11,334 nt of DNA from Treponema sp. (lineage in GTDB: Bacteria > Spirochaetota > Spirochaetia > Treponematales > Breznakiellaceae). Position 1 is the first letter of the stretch. Each line of letters opens with the position of its first letter. This document shows positions 6,067 to 11,334 of the stretch, one piece after another. The notes under the pieces are model-generated. The model worked only from the letters and a program-made list of their open reading frames with translations, was not told the DNA's origin and did not search any database. The stretch lies in assembly GCA_031284105.1 (NCBI GenBank), contig JAITAN010000030.1, positions 1 to 11,334 on the forward strand, given 5' to 3'. The position numbers and the translations under genes were made by a program.

Positions 6067-7770
6067 CTATTCATCTAATAACCACGTTCTGATAAGTGAG
6101 GCGACATCTTCAGGATGCTGCTTCGCCATATTCGCAATATTCTCTTGCAGTTCTATACGGGTGCGCTCTTCCACAGCCATCGCCACCTGTGTCTCATCTT
6201 CTTCAGCTTGCATGAGGGCGTTTTCCCGCAGTTCCTGTTCACGGCGGGCGCGATCTTCTTCTTCGAGTCTCCGCCGCCGTTCCATTTCACGGGATATAAC
6301 TCGGAAGATGAAGAAACCGACAAGAAGCAGCGCAAGTCCGATAACGGCAAACAACAGGACAAGCTGGAACTGCTTCTCTTTAAGTAATTTGGTATCTTCT
6401 TCCGCAAACTGACTGCTTCTATCTATTTGTATACTTTGTACCGTTACCGAGTCTCCTCGACTCGCATTGTATCCAATAGCGTCCTGAACAAGCGCCGTTG
6501 CAGCCCGCAGATCATCGGTGGAAACCGGCGTGTATTCACGTTCAAGCGAACCGTTTGTTACGACTTGTTTTCCTTTTTCATCCTTCTTTATCTTCCATAC
6601 CCCGTCTATATTAGCGGAAACCGTTATGCGGTCAATACTCGGAGTTCTCTCTTCTTGGGTGATCCTTTTGTTGATTTCCTCGTTATCAACCAAAGTTTCC
6701 TGTGTTACTTCTCCATATAGGTCTGACATATCCCGGAATGCGGGCGCCGTCTGTCCTTCCACACCGGACGGTCCTTCAGGGTTAAAGCCGGTACCTTTCC
6801 ACGTTGTACTGGATGTGGTCTTTGACCTCGTAATTGACGGCGCCATTTCCGAATCATCGTAAGAAAGCCCCGGCGTCCTGGGTTTCAACGTTACCGGAAA
6901 GAATTCTTCGGTATTAACGTTTTGCCGCGAGAGATCCATTTCTATTTTAATGTTCAGATCGCGCACTCTGTCTGATCCGAAAATGCTTTGCAGGGAGGAA
7001 AGAATCGCAGCGCGGTATTGGGATTCCAGATTGCGGATCATTTTGTTACCCTTCTCAATTAAACTGAGCCTGTCTATGTCCGCCATACCGGTAAAGTCAT
7101 TCAGTATAAGTCCCCGCTGATCCGTAATAACGATATTCTCATCGTTTAACCCTTCAACCGCGAATTTTAAGATTTTTTGTATACCTTCGATCTTCTTCCG
7201 GTTTTCGATAATATCGCTGCCGGGCTTGGGCGTAATGATAACGCTTGCCGATACGGGGTTTTGATCCGCTGTAAAAAGTTCCTGCCTAGGGATAACAAGG
7301 GTAACATTCGCGTCGTCGACTTCATCCAATGCCTTGATATGATCCGTTACCATTTGGGTAATGGCGCGCTGAAGGTTTACATTGCGTTCAAAGTCCGTAA
7401 TAGTCCACCGGTCGCGGTCAAAAATAGCCCACGGATCCGTGCCTTGTGGAATGAGGTCTTCACGAATGAGAATAACGCGCATACGCCGAGCTGTGGTTTC
7501 ATCCGGCACCATGATAACGCCGCTTCCCGACACGGATGCTCTAACGCCTTCGGTGTTAATCCTTGTAATAATACGCTCCTGCATATCCACATCCCGTATT
7601 GGAGCGTCAATTACCGGTACCATCGTTGGACTAGCGGATACCGAAAACAGAAGAATGATACCCAACACAACAACGCCAATAATGGCGCACAAGATAATTT
7701 TCTGAATTAACGACCATTTATTCCAGAGTCTTTTGATATTCTCAACTAACTTTTTGAACCATTCGCCCAT
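6067..7770 (-). CDS. fliF: Flagellar MS-ring protein FliF
   Basis: FliF builds the MS ring in the inner membrane, the first structure in flagellar assembly and the housing of the export gate. The 567-residue protein has the full family plan: a cytoplasmic N-terminus, membrane helix one at about 23-43, ring-building periplasmic domains (about 50-450; the conserved stretch around DRWTITDFERNVNLQRAI is at 120-137), and membrane helix two at about 468-491. A charged linker and the C-terminal FliG-binding tail follow, ending ANMAKQHPEDVASLIRTWL (546-564). A Ser/Thr/Gly-rich insert at about 300-345 matches the variable periplasmic region. The ATG at 7770 follows GGGAGGG. It lies 36 bp after fliE and 112 bp before fliG. 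Confidence 0.97.
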   Translation of the reverse strand: MGEWFKKLVENIKRLWNKWSLIQKIILCAIIGVVVLGIILLFSVSASPTMVPVIDAPIRDVDMQERIITRINTEGVRASVSGSGVIMVPDETTARRMRVILIREDLIPQGTDPWAIFDRDRWTITDFERNVNLQRAITQMVTDHIKALDEVDDANVTLVIPRQELFTADQNPVSASVIITPKPGSDIIENRKKIEGIQKILKFAVEGLNDENIVITDQRGLILNDFTGMADIDRLSLIEKGNKMIRNLESQYRAAILSSLQSIFGSDRVRDLNIKIEMDLSRQNVNTEEFFPVTLKPRTPGLSYDDSEMAPSITRSKTTSSTTWKGTGFNPEGPSGVEGQTAPAFRDMSDLYGEVTQETLVDNEEINKRITQEERTPSIDRITVSANIDGVWKIKKDEKGKQVVTNGSLEREYTPVSTDDLRAATALVQDAIGYNASRGDSVTVQSIQIDRSSQFAEEDTKLLKEKQFQLVLLFAVIGLALLLVGFFIFRVISREMERRRRLEEEDRARREQELRENALMQAEEDETQVAMAVEERTRIELQENIANMAKQHPEDVASLIRTWLLDE

Positions 7771-7806
7771 GTGCCCTCCCCCGTGGAATCCTTTTTACAA
7801 TTTTTA

Positions 7807-8184
7807 CTATCGTATGTTGATAAGATCTCTCCACCCCTGTACCAAACGGCTAAGAACGGTCCGTGTGATGTTTAAGGACATCGACGCCTTTGCCTGCGCG
7901 ATTGTAATGTCATGGGTGTCTACGGAATCAGGATCGACAATAGCTTGCTGAATCAAAGCATTGGAGTACCGTTCATCCGCGCTTACTTGATCAAGGGCGC
8001 GGAACATCATATCGTCAAATTGACCGGAACGGAGTACCGCCTCCGAACCGATTTTCTCCTCCAACGTACTAATTTGCTGCCCGGATGGAAACGGATTACC
8101 CTCTCCCGAGACTATATGCTTCGCATTGGTTACGGCAAGCTGGAGGCTATCGCCATACGTAAGAACCGGAGGCGTAAGCGTCAT
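7807..8184 (-). CDS. fliE: Flagellar hook-basal body complex protein FliE
   Basis: FliE is the small adaptor joining the MS ring to the proximal rod, and an early export substrate. The 125-residue protein has a variable N-terminal half and the typical C-terminal helical half: VDSVDTHDITIAQAKASMSL followed by NITRTVLSRLVQGWRDLINI. The VDTHDITIAQAKA stretch is the family's best motif. The ATG at 8184 is preceded by AGGAGGAAGG, which lies inside the last codons of flgC; the flgC stop is only 3 nt upstream, so translation of the two is probably coupled. There is no signal peptide, as expected for a type III export substrate. Confidence 0.95.
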   Translation of the reverse strand: MTLTPPVLTYGDSLQLAVTNAKHIVSGEGNPFPSGQQISTLEEKIGSEAVLRSGQFDDMMFRALDQVSADERYSNALIQQAIVDPDSVDTHDITIAQAKASMSLNITRTVLSRLVQGWRDLINIR

Positions 8185-8187
8185 ATA

Positions 8188-8649
8188 TTACCTTCCTCCT
8201 ATTTCAAGCGCTTTCTGAAACATCGCTTTACTGCCGTCTATTATGGAAGCGTTTGCCTCATACGCGCGCGAAGCCGCTATGAGATCAACCATTTCCGTAA
8301 CGATATCGACATTCGGCATCTCAACGTAACCGGCTTGCGGACCTTCCTTGATTGCATCAGGATGCGTAGGATCGTAAACCAGCCGGTTTTTTGTGGACAA
8401 GTCCTTCTGCACTTCCACAACCCGCACGCCCGTACCGGCTCCGTTATCCATCCCGTCCGGCAGGAAAGGGGAACGCCAATATGGTCCTTCTGTTTTGGGT
8501 CTCATAATAACCCTGCTTCTGCGGAAGGGTCCGCCTTCTGCGGTACGGGTTGTTGATGCATTCGCTATATTATCGGCTATGACATCGGACCGGAGCCGTT
8601 CCGCGCTCATACCTGTAGCCGCTATGTTTATCGAACTAAATATTCCCAT
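8188..8649 (-). CDS. flgC: Flagellar basal-body rod protein FlgC
   Basis: FlgC is a proximal rod subunit exported through the flagellar apparatus. The 153-residue protein has the rod/hook family N-terminus INIAATGMSAERLRSDVIAD followed by NIANAST (about 8-34), a middle region, and the C-terminal helix with VDIVTEMVDLIAASRAYEAN (114-133). The two end helices pack as a coiled coil in the assembled rod. The ATG at 8649 follows GGAGG. Length fits the family. It is the second flagellar gene in the operon. Confidence 0.97.
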   Translation of the reverse strand: MGIFSSINIAATGMSAERLRSDVIADNIANASTTRTAEGGPFRRSRVIMRPKTEGPYWRSPFLPDGMDNGAGTGVRVVEVQKDLSTKNRLVYDPTHPDAIKEGPQAGYVEMPNVDIVTEMVDLIAASRAYEANASIIDGSKAMFQKALEIGGR

Positions 8650-8780
8650 TGCTTTCCTCCAAATAATCTACGCCCATCTTTACTCAAAAACATTGTTTCC
8701 GAAGGTTCCTTTCCCATCGTATAACCCGCCGGTGAACCGGCGCGCTGAAAACTGGGAAAAGCCTCCCTTACTAGTACCAT
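8628..8780 (-). CDS. Possible 50-codon small ORF spanning the flgB-flgC gap
   Basis: An ATG at 8780 opens 50 codons reading MVLVREAFPSFQRAGSPAGY and onward, ending KQWEYLVR at TAA 8628-8630, which overlaps the first 22 bases of flgC in another frame. The frame is open across almost the entire gap, and a second in-frame ATG is at codon 22. Against it: no ribosome site before the ATG, only a weak GGCGGG before the second, and no family that I recognise. The composition is protein-like but this length can occur by chance. It could act in translational coupling to flgC even if the peptide has no function. Confidence 0.2.
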   Translation of the reverse strand: MVLVREAFPSFQRAGSPAGYTMGKEPSETMFLSKDGRRLFGGKQWEYLVR

Positions 8781-8802
8781 GTTACAAGATTAAAAGCGGA
8801 TT
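8650..8802 (-). other. flgB-flgC intercistronic gap with hairpin
   Basis: The 153-bp gap contains CGCCGGTGAACCGGCG at 8727-8742, a perfect 16-base palindrome that can form a 6-bp GC-rich stem with a four-base loop. No T-tract follows on either strand, so it is more likely an mRNA-stability or processing element than a terminator. The gap also holds the small open frame at 8628-8780. The flgC ribosome site GGAGG is at its 3' end. Confidence 0.4.
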
Positions 8803-9216
8803 TTAACCCCGTAATACCATATTTACCTGACTAAATTCAAAGGTCGCCGCTTCTGCAAGCATCGTGTAAAGCATCTGATTCTGCAAAGCAAGCATCGCTT
8901 CCTGCTCGGCATCAACGTTGTTCCCATTATTCTTGGATTGACTTACAAAATCTAGCACACGGCGCGGCGTTACATCTCGGTAATCCTTCTTTGTATGATT
9001 GGAAATATGCCTGGGATCGGTCAGGGTAAGCTCCAAAGCCGGTCTTTGCTGTTCGGAATCAAGGGCGCGTTTGAGTTCACTCTCGAAATTCACTTCCGAT
9101 CTCTTGAAATTAGGAACCTGAGCATTAGCTATATTGTTTGCGATCACATTCCGCCTGATGCTGCCGGCGTCCATAGCGCGATGGACAATGTCAAGGGTTT
9201 TTTCAAAATTAGTCAT
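8803..9216 (-). CDS. flgB: Flagellar basal-body rod protein FlgB
   Basis: FlgB is the innermost proximal rod subunit and the first gene of the operon. With the start at 9216 the protein has 137 residues. It begins MTNFEKTLDIVHRAMDAGSI, then RRNVIANNIANAQVPNFKRS (21-40), the rod-protein N-terminal motif, and ends in the helix MLALQNQMLYTMLAEAATFE followed by FSQVNMVLRG. The frame is open to 9390, but the extra 58 residues are Cys/Asn-rich, unlike FlgB, and cover the likely promoter, so I reject that start. The ribosome site is modest: AAGAG 3 nt, or AAAGG about 14 nt, before the ATG. The product has no signal peptide and is exported by the flagellar apparatus. Confidence 0.95.
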   Translation of the reverse strand: MTNFEKTLDIVHRAMDAGSIRRNVIANNIANAQVPNFKRSEVNFESELKRALDSEQQRPALELTLTDPRHISNHTKKDYRDVTPRRVLDFVSQSKNNGNNVDAEQEAMLALQNQMLYTMLAEAATFEFSQVNMVLRG

Positions 9217-9245
9217 ATACTCTTTATCGGCACCTTTAAGAAGAC

Positions 9246-9274
9246 AATGTATCATATTATGAAGGTAAATGCAA
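9246..9274 (-). promoter_or_regulatory. Candidate promoter of the flgB operon
   Basis: On the minus strand TTGCAT (9269-9274) and TACATT (9246-9251) are 17 bp apart, and TGA directly before TACATT makes an extended -10. Transcription would begin near 9239, about 23 nt before the flgB ATG. Both hexamers are imperfect (3/6 and 4/6), so this is a candidate only. Confidence 0.35.
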
Positions 9275-9387
9275 GGGGGATTAGGGGAAATACACCGGTT
9301 TTCGACGCTGTTAATACCAATCAGAATACACGAATTGGAGCATAGCCGCGTATTAGAACAAAAGAGCCATTTTGTAAACATATTACT

Positions 9388-9455
9388 CACATAGCGCGTT
9401 GTACCTGCTGAAAACCATTCAAGTTTGCGGTTTTTCTTGATTTGGACGCTATGTG
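9388..9455. promoter_or_regulatory. Inverted repeat pair in the divergent intergenic region
   Basis: CACATAGCG (9388-9396) and CGCTATGTG (9447-9455) are perfect 9-bp inverted arms 50 bp apart. The right arm falls between the -35 and -10 of the plus-strand promoter; the left arm is upstream. The arrangement could suit a regulator that binds two half-sites and loops the DNA, but no regulator gene is in the window. Confidence 0.35.
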
Positions 9456-9466
9456 TATAGTATAAT
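9437..9466 (+). promoter_or_regulatory. Sigma70-type promoter for the secreted protein gene
   Basis: A perfect -10 TATAAT at 9461-9466 lies 18 bp after a -35-like TTGATT at 9437-9442. The start codon is 30 bp further on, with AGAGGAGA in between. This is the best sigma70-type promoter in the window. Confidence 0.65.
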
Positions 9467-9495
9467 CATCTTAACATAATTCAGAGGAGATATAG

Positions 9496-10047
9496 ATGAG
9501 TATGAAGAAGATCATTATTGGCTCGTTTGTCCTGCTGGCGGCGGCGGGTATAACGTTTGGTCAGGCGGCGGGCGTTCCCAAGCCGCAAAGCGATCCGCAA
9601 ACGGATCAAAGGAAGCGGGACAGCCGCGCTCATCAGGCGGAAAAAAGCACGGCGAGCGGGAGTCTTGCTCTTGTAAAAGGAAGAATCGCGGTACAAAGCG
9701 ATAACGTAACCTGTTACCTCACCGGTATTAACCGGCTCATCGGGTTTGTTGACGGTCTTAAAGAAGGAGCGAAAGTAACGCTTGAAGGCTATGCGATCAC
9801 TATTCCCAAAAGCAATCCGGCTGCGGCTGAAGAAAAGATATTTCGTATTACGAAGCTATCATTCAACGGAAAAGAGTATGAGTTGAATGCCGACTCCGCC
9901 CCTCATTTCAGTCAAGGATCGCCGTACTTTTCTCATCCTAGCAAACGTGCCGGAACCATGAAAGGGCATCATGGAGATTTTCAGCGGTTCCGGCGGCGCC
10001 AAGAATTCCGAAAATTCCATAATGGTAAGCAAGGCGGAAAGCGATAG
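9496..10047 (+). CDS. Secreted protein of unknown function with a basic C-terminal tail
   Basis: The 183-residue product begins with a Sec signal peptide: MSMKKIIIGSFVLLAAAGITFGQA, with probable cleavage near residue 22-25. There is no lipobox cysteine, so it is probably released into the periplasm. A polar Gln/Lys/Asp/Arg linker follows (about 27-55). Then comes a compact beta-rich domain, about 56-133, with LALVKGRIAVQSDNVTCYLT, IGFVDGLKEGAKVTLEGYAI and FRITKLSFNGKEYEL. The last 40 residues are rich in His, Arg, Lys, Phe and Gly. I think similar small exported proteins occur in other treponemes, but I know no function. AGAGGAGA before the ATG supports the start. It is divergent from the flagellar operon and has its own promoter. 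Confidence 0.75.
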   Translation: MSMKKIIIGSFVLLAAAGITFGQAAGVPKPQSDPQTDQRKRDSRAHQAEKSTASGSLALVKGRIAVQSDNVTCYLTGINRLIGFVDGLKEGAKVTLEGYAITIPKSNPAAAEEKIFRITKLSFNGKEYELNADSAPHFSQGSPYFSHPSKRAGTMKGHHGDFQRFRRRQEFRKFHNGKQGGKR

Positions 10048-10058
10048 TAAAACGAAGT

Positions 10059-10082
10059 CTGCCGGACTGAAAATACCGGCAG
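10059..10082. other. Hairpin after the secreted protein gene
   Basis: CTGCCGG (10059-10065) and CCGGCAG (10076-10082) form a perfect 7-bp stem with a 10-nt loop, 11 bp after the stop codon at 10047. No T-tract follows on the plus strand; on the minus strand a short TTTT lies several bases beyond. It is at best a weak terminator. Confidence 0.35.
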
Positions 10083-10113
10083 GCGTAACGGAAGGGATAG
10101 GACAGATGATCGC

Positions 10114-10281
10114 CCATTTCCCTATTTGTTCGCCGCTCTGGGCCGCAATGCTTTGCGCCTCTTCATCGGCGAGGCGGCTGATTTCCTGCCGCGATTGGAA
10201 CAGGGTAACGCCGGCGAGGATGCCGATGCCGGTGGCGTTGATACTACTGATGATAAACACCGGTTTAACACCGGTTTTCAT
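10114..10281 (-). pseudogene. Truncated methyl-accepting chemotaxis protein (5' end only)
   Basis: From the ATG at 10281, preceded 6 nt earlier by AAAGGAG, the frame reads MKTGVKPVFIISSINATGIG, ILAGVTLFQSRQEISRLADE and EAQSIAAQSGEQIGKW. This is the start of an MCP: a membrane helix (about 5-28) followed by the helix that leads into a periplasmic sensor domain. After Trp56 (10114) the sequence no longer resembles an MCP in any frame. The open frame runs on to 9859, overlapping the secreted protein gene antisense, and is judged non-coding there. The sensor, HAMP and signalling domains are all missing. A good ribosome site and a TATAGT -10-like box (10300-10305) are intact, so a membrane peptide could still be made. 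It lies beside the repeat array and points the same way as the MCP gene beyond it. Confidence 0.6.
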
Positions 10282-10302
10282 AAAACACTCCTTTGCTTTA
10301 CT

Positions 10303-10670
10303 ATATAGGGTACATAACTAAGGCTATTCACGACCGTGAACTAAGCCTGTTCATGACCATGAACTAAGGCTATTCACGACCGTGAACTAAGCCTGTTCAT
10401 GACCATGAACTAAGCCTGTTAGGGGGACATAACTAATCCTGTTCACGACCATGAACTAAGCCTATTCACGACCGTGAACTAAGCCTGTTAGGGGTACATA
10501 ACTAAGCCTGTTCACGACCATGAACTAAGCCTGTTAGGGGGACATAACTAAGCCTATTCACGACCGTGAACTAATCCTGTTCATGACCATGAACTAAGCC
10601 TATTCACGACCATGAACTAATCCTGTTAGGGGTACATAACTAAGCCTGTTCACGGCCGTGAACTAAGCCT
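10303..10670. repeat. 23-bp tandem array, 16 units, two core classes
   Basis: Fifteen exact-length 23-bp units run without a break from 10326 to 10670, with a degenerate sixteenth at 10303-10325. Each unit is a 15-nt core plus the 8-nt linker CTAAGCCT, or CTAATCCT or CTAAGGCT. Class A cores are a dyad, RTTCAYGRCCRTGAA (11 units, first at 10326, 10349, 10372, 10395, 10441, 10464, 10510, 10556, 10579, 10602 and 10648). Class B cores are GTTAGGGGKACATAA (10418, 10487, 10533, 10625, and the degenerate 10303). The array is non-coding: the period is not a multiple of three and stops occur throughout. It fills the space between an MCP gene's stop and the start of the truncated MCP. There are no unique spacers, so it is not CRISPR. 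Confidence 0.95.
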
Positions 10671-10676
10671 GTTTAA

Positions 10677-10702
10677 GGAGAACGCCCCGCAGAGCGCCCT
10701 CC
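10677..10702 (-). terminator. Possible weak terminator hairpin after the MCP gene
   Basis: On the minus strand GGAGGGCGC (10702-10694) can pair with GCGTTCTCC (10685-10677) over nine positions, two of them G-U, around an 8-nt loop, just past the MCP stop. The tail is TTAAAC rather than a T-run, so it may pause more than terminate, leaving the array transcribed. Confidence 0.35.
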
Positions 10703-10710
10703 TTCTTCCC

Positions 10711-11334
10711 TCACGTAATCTTGAACCGCGACACCTCTCCGATAAGCGTCTCTATCTGTTTCTTGTTCTCTACGCTTATATCGTTCACCTGGTTCACCGC
10801 CATAGTTATCTGCCCCGCTCCCGCGGCCATCTCCTCCATCCCTCTCCGTATCTCGTCCGTTATCGCCTCCAACTCCCTGCTCTCCCTGATTACCTCGCGG
10901 CTCCTCCCGCCCATAGCCTGCGCGCTCCTCGTAACTTCATCCGTTATCTCATGCAGCCCGCTTATCGCTTCCGGTATGTTCTTGCTCCCCATTCCCTGCT
11001 CTTCCATCGCGCACCGCACATTCGCTTCCTGCTCCGTTACCTTCCCCATGCCCTCGTTTATGGCCTCGAACTTGAGCAGCACTTCCTCCGTGGACTTCGT
11101 CATCTTGTCAATCGATGCCTTTATCTTCTTGAGCGCCCCGCTTATCGTTTTAGACTGTTTGCCTGAAGATTCCGCCAGTTTGCGTATCTCATCGGCAACA
11201 ACCGCAAAGCCCTTGCCCGCTTCTCCCGCGTGCGCGGCTTCTATCGCGGCGTTCATCGACAGCAAGTTCGTTTGGCTCGCTATGTTCTGCATCACCGAGT
11301 TTATCTCCAGCAGTCCCTCCGATTCCCTCGCTAT
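10711..11334 (-). CDS. Methyl-accepting chemotaxis protein, C-terminal part (start beyond the window)
   Basis: The 207 visible residues are the second half of an MCP cytoplasmic signalling domain; the sensor, membrane and HAMP parts lie past base 11334. The frame is open to the edge, where it begins IARESEGLLEINSVMQNIAS. The hairpin tip that contacts CheA and CheW is present as QTNLLSMNAAIEAAHAGEAG followed by KGFAVVADEIRKLAE, with the returning antiparallel coiled-coil helix after it. The protein ends VSRFKIT at a TGA (10711-10713). There is no CheR-binding NWE[T/S]F-type pentapeptide tail. The receptor would pass a sensory signal to the chemotaxis kinase controlling the flagella encoded nearby. 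An internal GTG at 11295 gives a shorter frame but lies in the conserved tip, so it is not a start. Confidence 0.95.
   Translation of the reverse strand: MARESEGLLEINSVMQNIASQTNLLSMNAAIEAAHAGEAGKGFAVVADEIRKLAESSGKQSKTISGALKKIKASIDKMTKSTEEVLLKFEAINEGMGKVTEQEANVRCAMEEQGMGSKNIPEAISGLHEITDEVTRSAQAMGGRSREVIRESRELEAITDEIRRGMEEMAAGAGQITMAVNQVNDISVENKKQIETLIGEVSRFKIT

Noticed and set aside
7177..7710. 177-codon plus-strand frame inside fliF
   Set aside because: It is antisense to conserved FliF periplasmic sequence and has no recognisable features.
9224..9231. Exact sigma28 -10 element GCCGATAA on the minus strand before flgB
   Set aside because: There is no TAAA about 15 bp upstream (ACAT there), and the box is only 7 nt from the flgB ATG, too close for a leader with a ribosome site.
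9217..9390. N-terminal extension of FlgB from the start at 9390
   Set aside because: The 58 added residues do not resemble FlgB, are rich in Cys and Asn, and cover the probable promoter; the family start is at 9216.
9859..10113. Continuation of the minus-strand frame past the MCP remnant
   Set aside because: It loses MCP similarity after Trp56 and is antisense to the better supported secreted protein gene.
10303..10670. CRISPR array
   Set aside because: The units abut with no unique spacers, the period is 23 bp throughout, and no cas genes are present.

Overview
The window looks like a piece of spirochaete chromosome, most probably Treponema or a close relative. The main evidence is an unbroken minus-strand flagellar operon in the order flgB-flgC-fliE-fliF-fliG-fliH-fliI, the order known from Treponema and Borrelia. 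Spirochaete-style lipoprotein signals and MCP (chemotaxis receptor) genes agree with this. The genus is an inference; no rRNA or other marker gene is present.

Layout. Positions 1-207 are mostly non-coding. Positions 208-about 604 hold a decayed IS3-family insertion sequence: orfA with a frameshift and the first codons of orfB. A plus-strand gene at 829-1902 encodes a TrpX-like ABC transporter substrate-binding lipoprotein. It has a perfect 11-bp-arm palindrome in its promoter region and a strong intrinsic terminator (1941-1975), so it is a stand-alone unit without permease or ATPase. Positions 2054-2331 hold a decayed small lipoprotein-like gene.

Positions 2427-9216 (minus strand) are the flagellar operon. 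It encodes the proximal rod (FlgB, FlgC), the MS-ring adaptor FliE, the MS ring FliF, the rotor/switch protein FliG, and the export ATPase FliI with its regulator FliH. These proteins build the base of the periplasmic flagellum and power export through it. No fliJ follows fliI. The 153-bp flgB-flgC gap contains an unannotated 50-codon open frame that overlaps the flgC start.

A divergent region (9217-9495) carries a good plus-strand promoter for a secreted protein of unknown function (9496-10047). Next, on the minus strand, is the beheaded remnant of an MCP: start codon, RBS and membrane segment only. Then comes a 16-unit, 23-bp-period tandem array (10303-10670), and finally the 3' end of an MCP gene that runs off the window.

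The array is the most unusual feature. Eleven units carry a dyad core TTCAYGRCCRTGAA and five carry an unrelated core of equal length. All departures from perfect dyad symmetry would be G-U wobbles in RNA copied from the minus strand, the direction of the flanking MCP gene, but A-C mismatches in RNA from the other strand.
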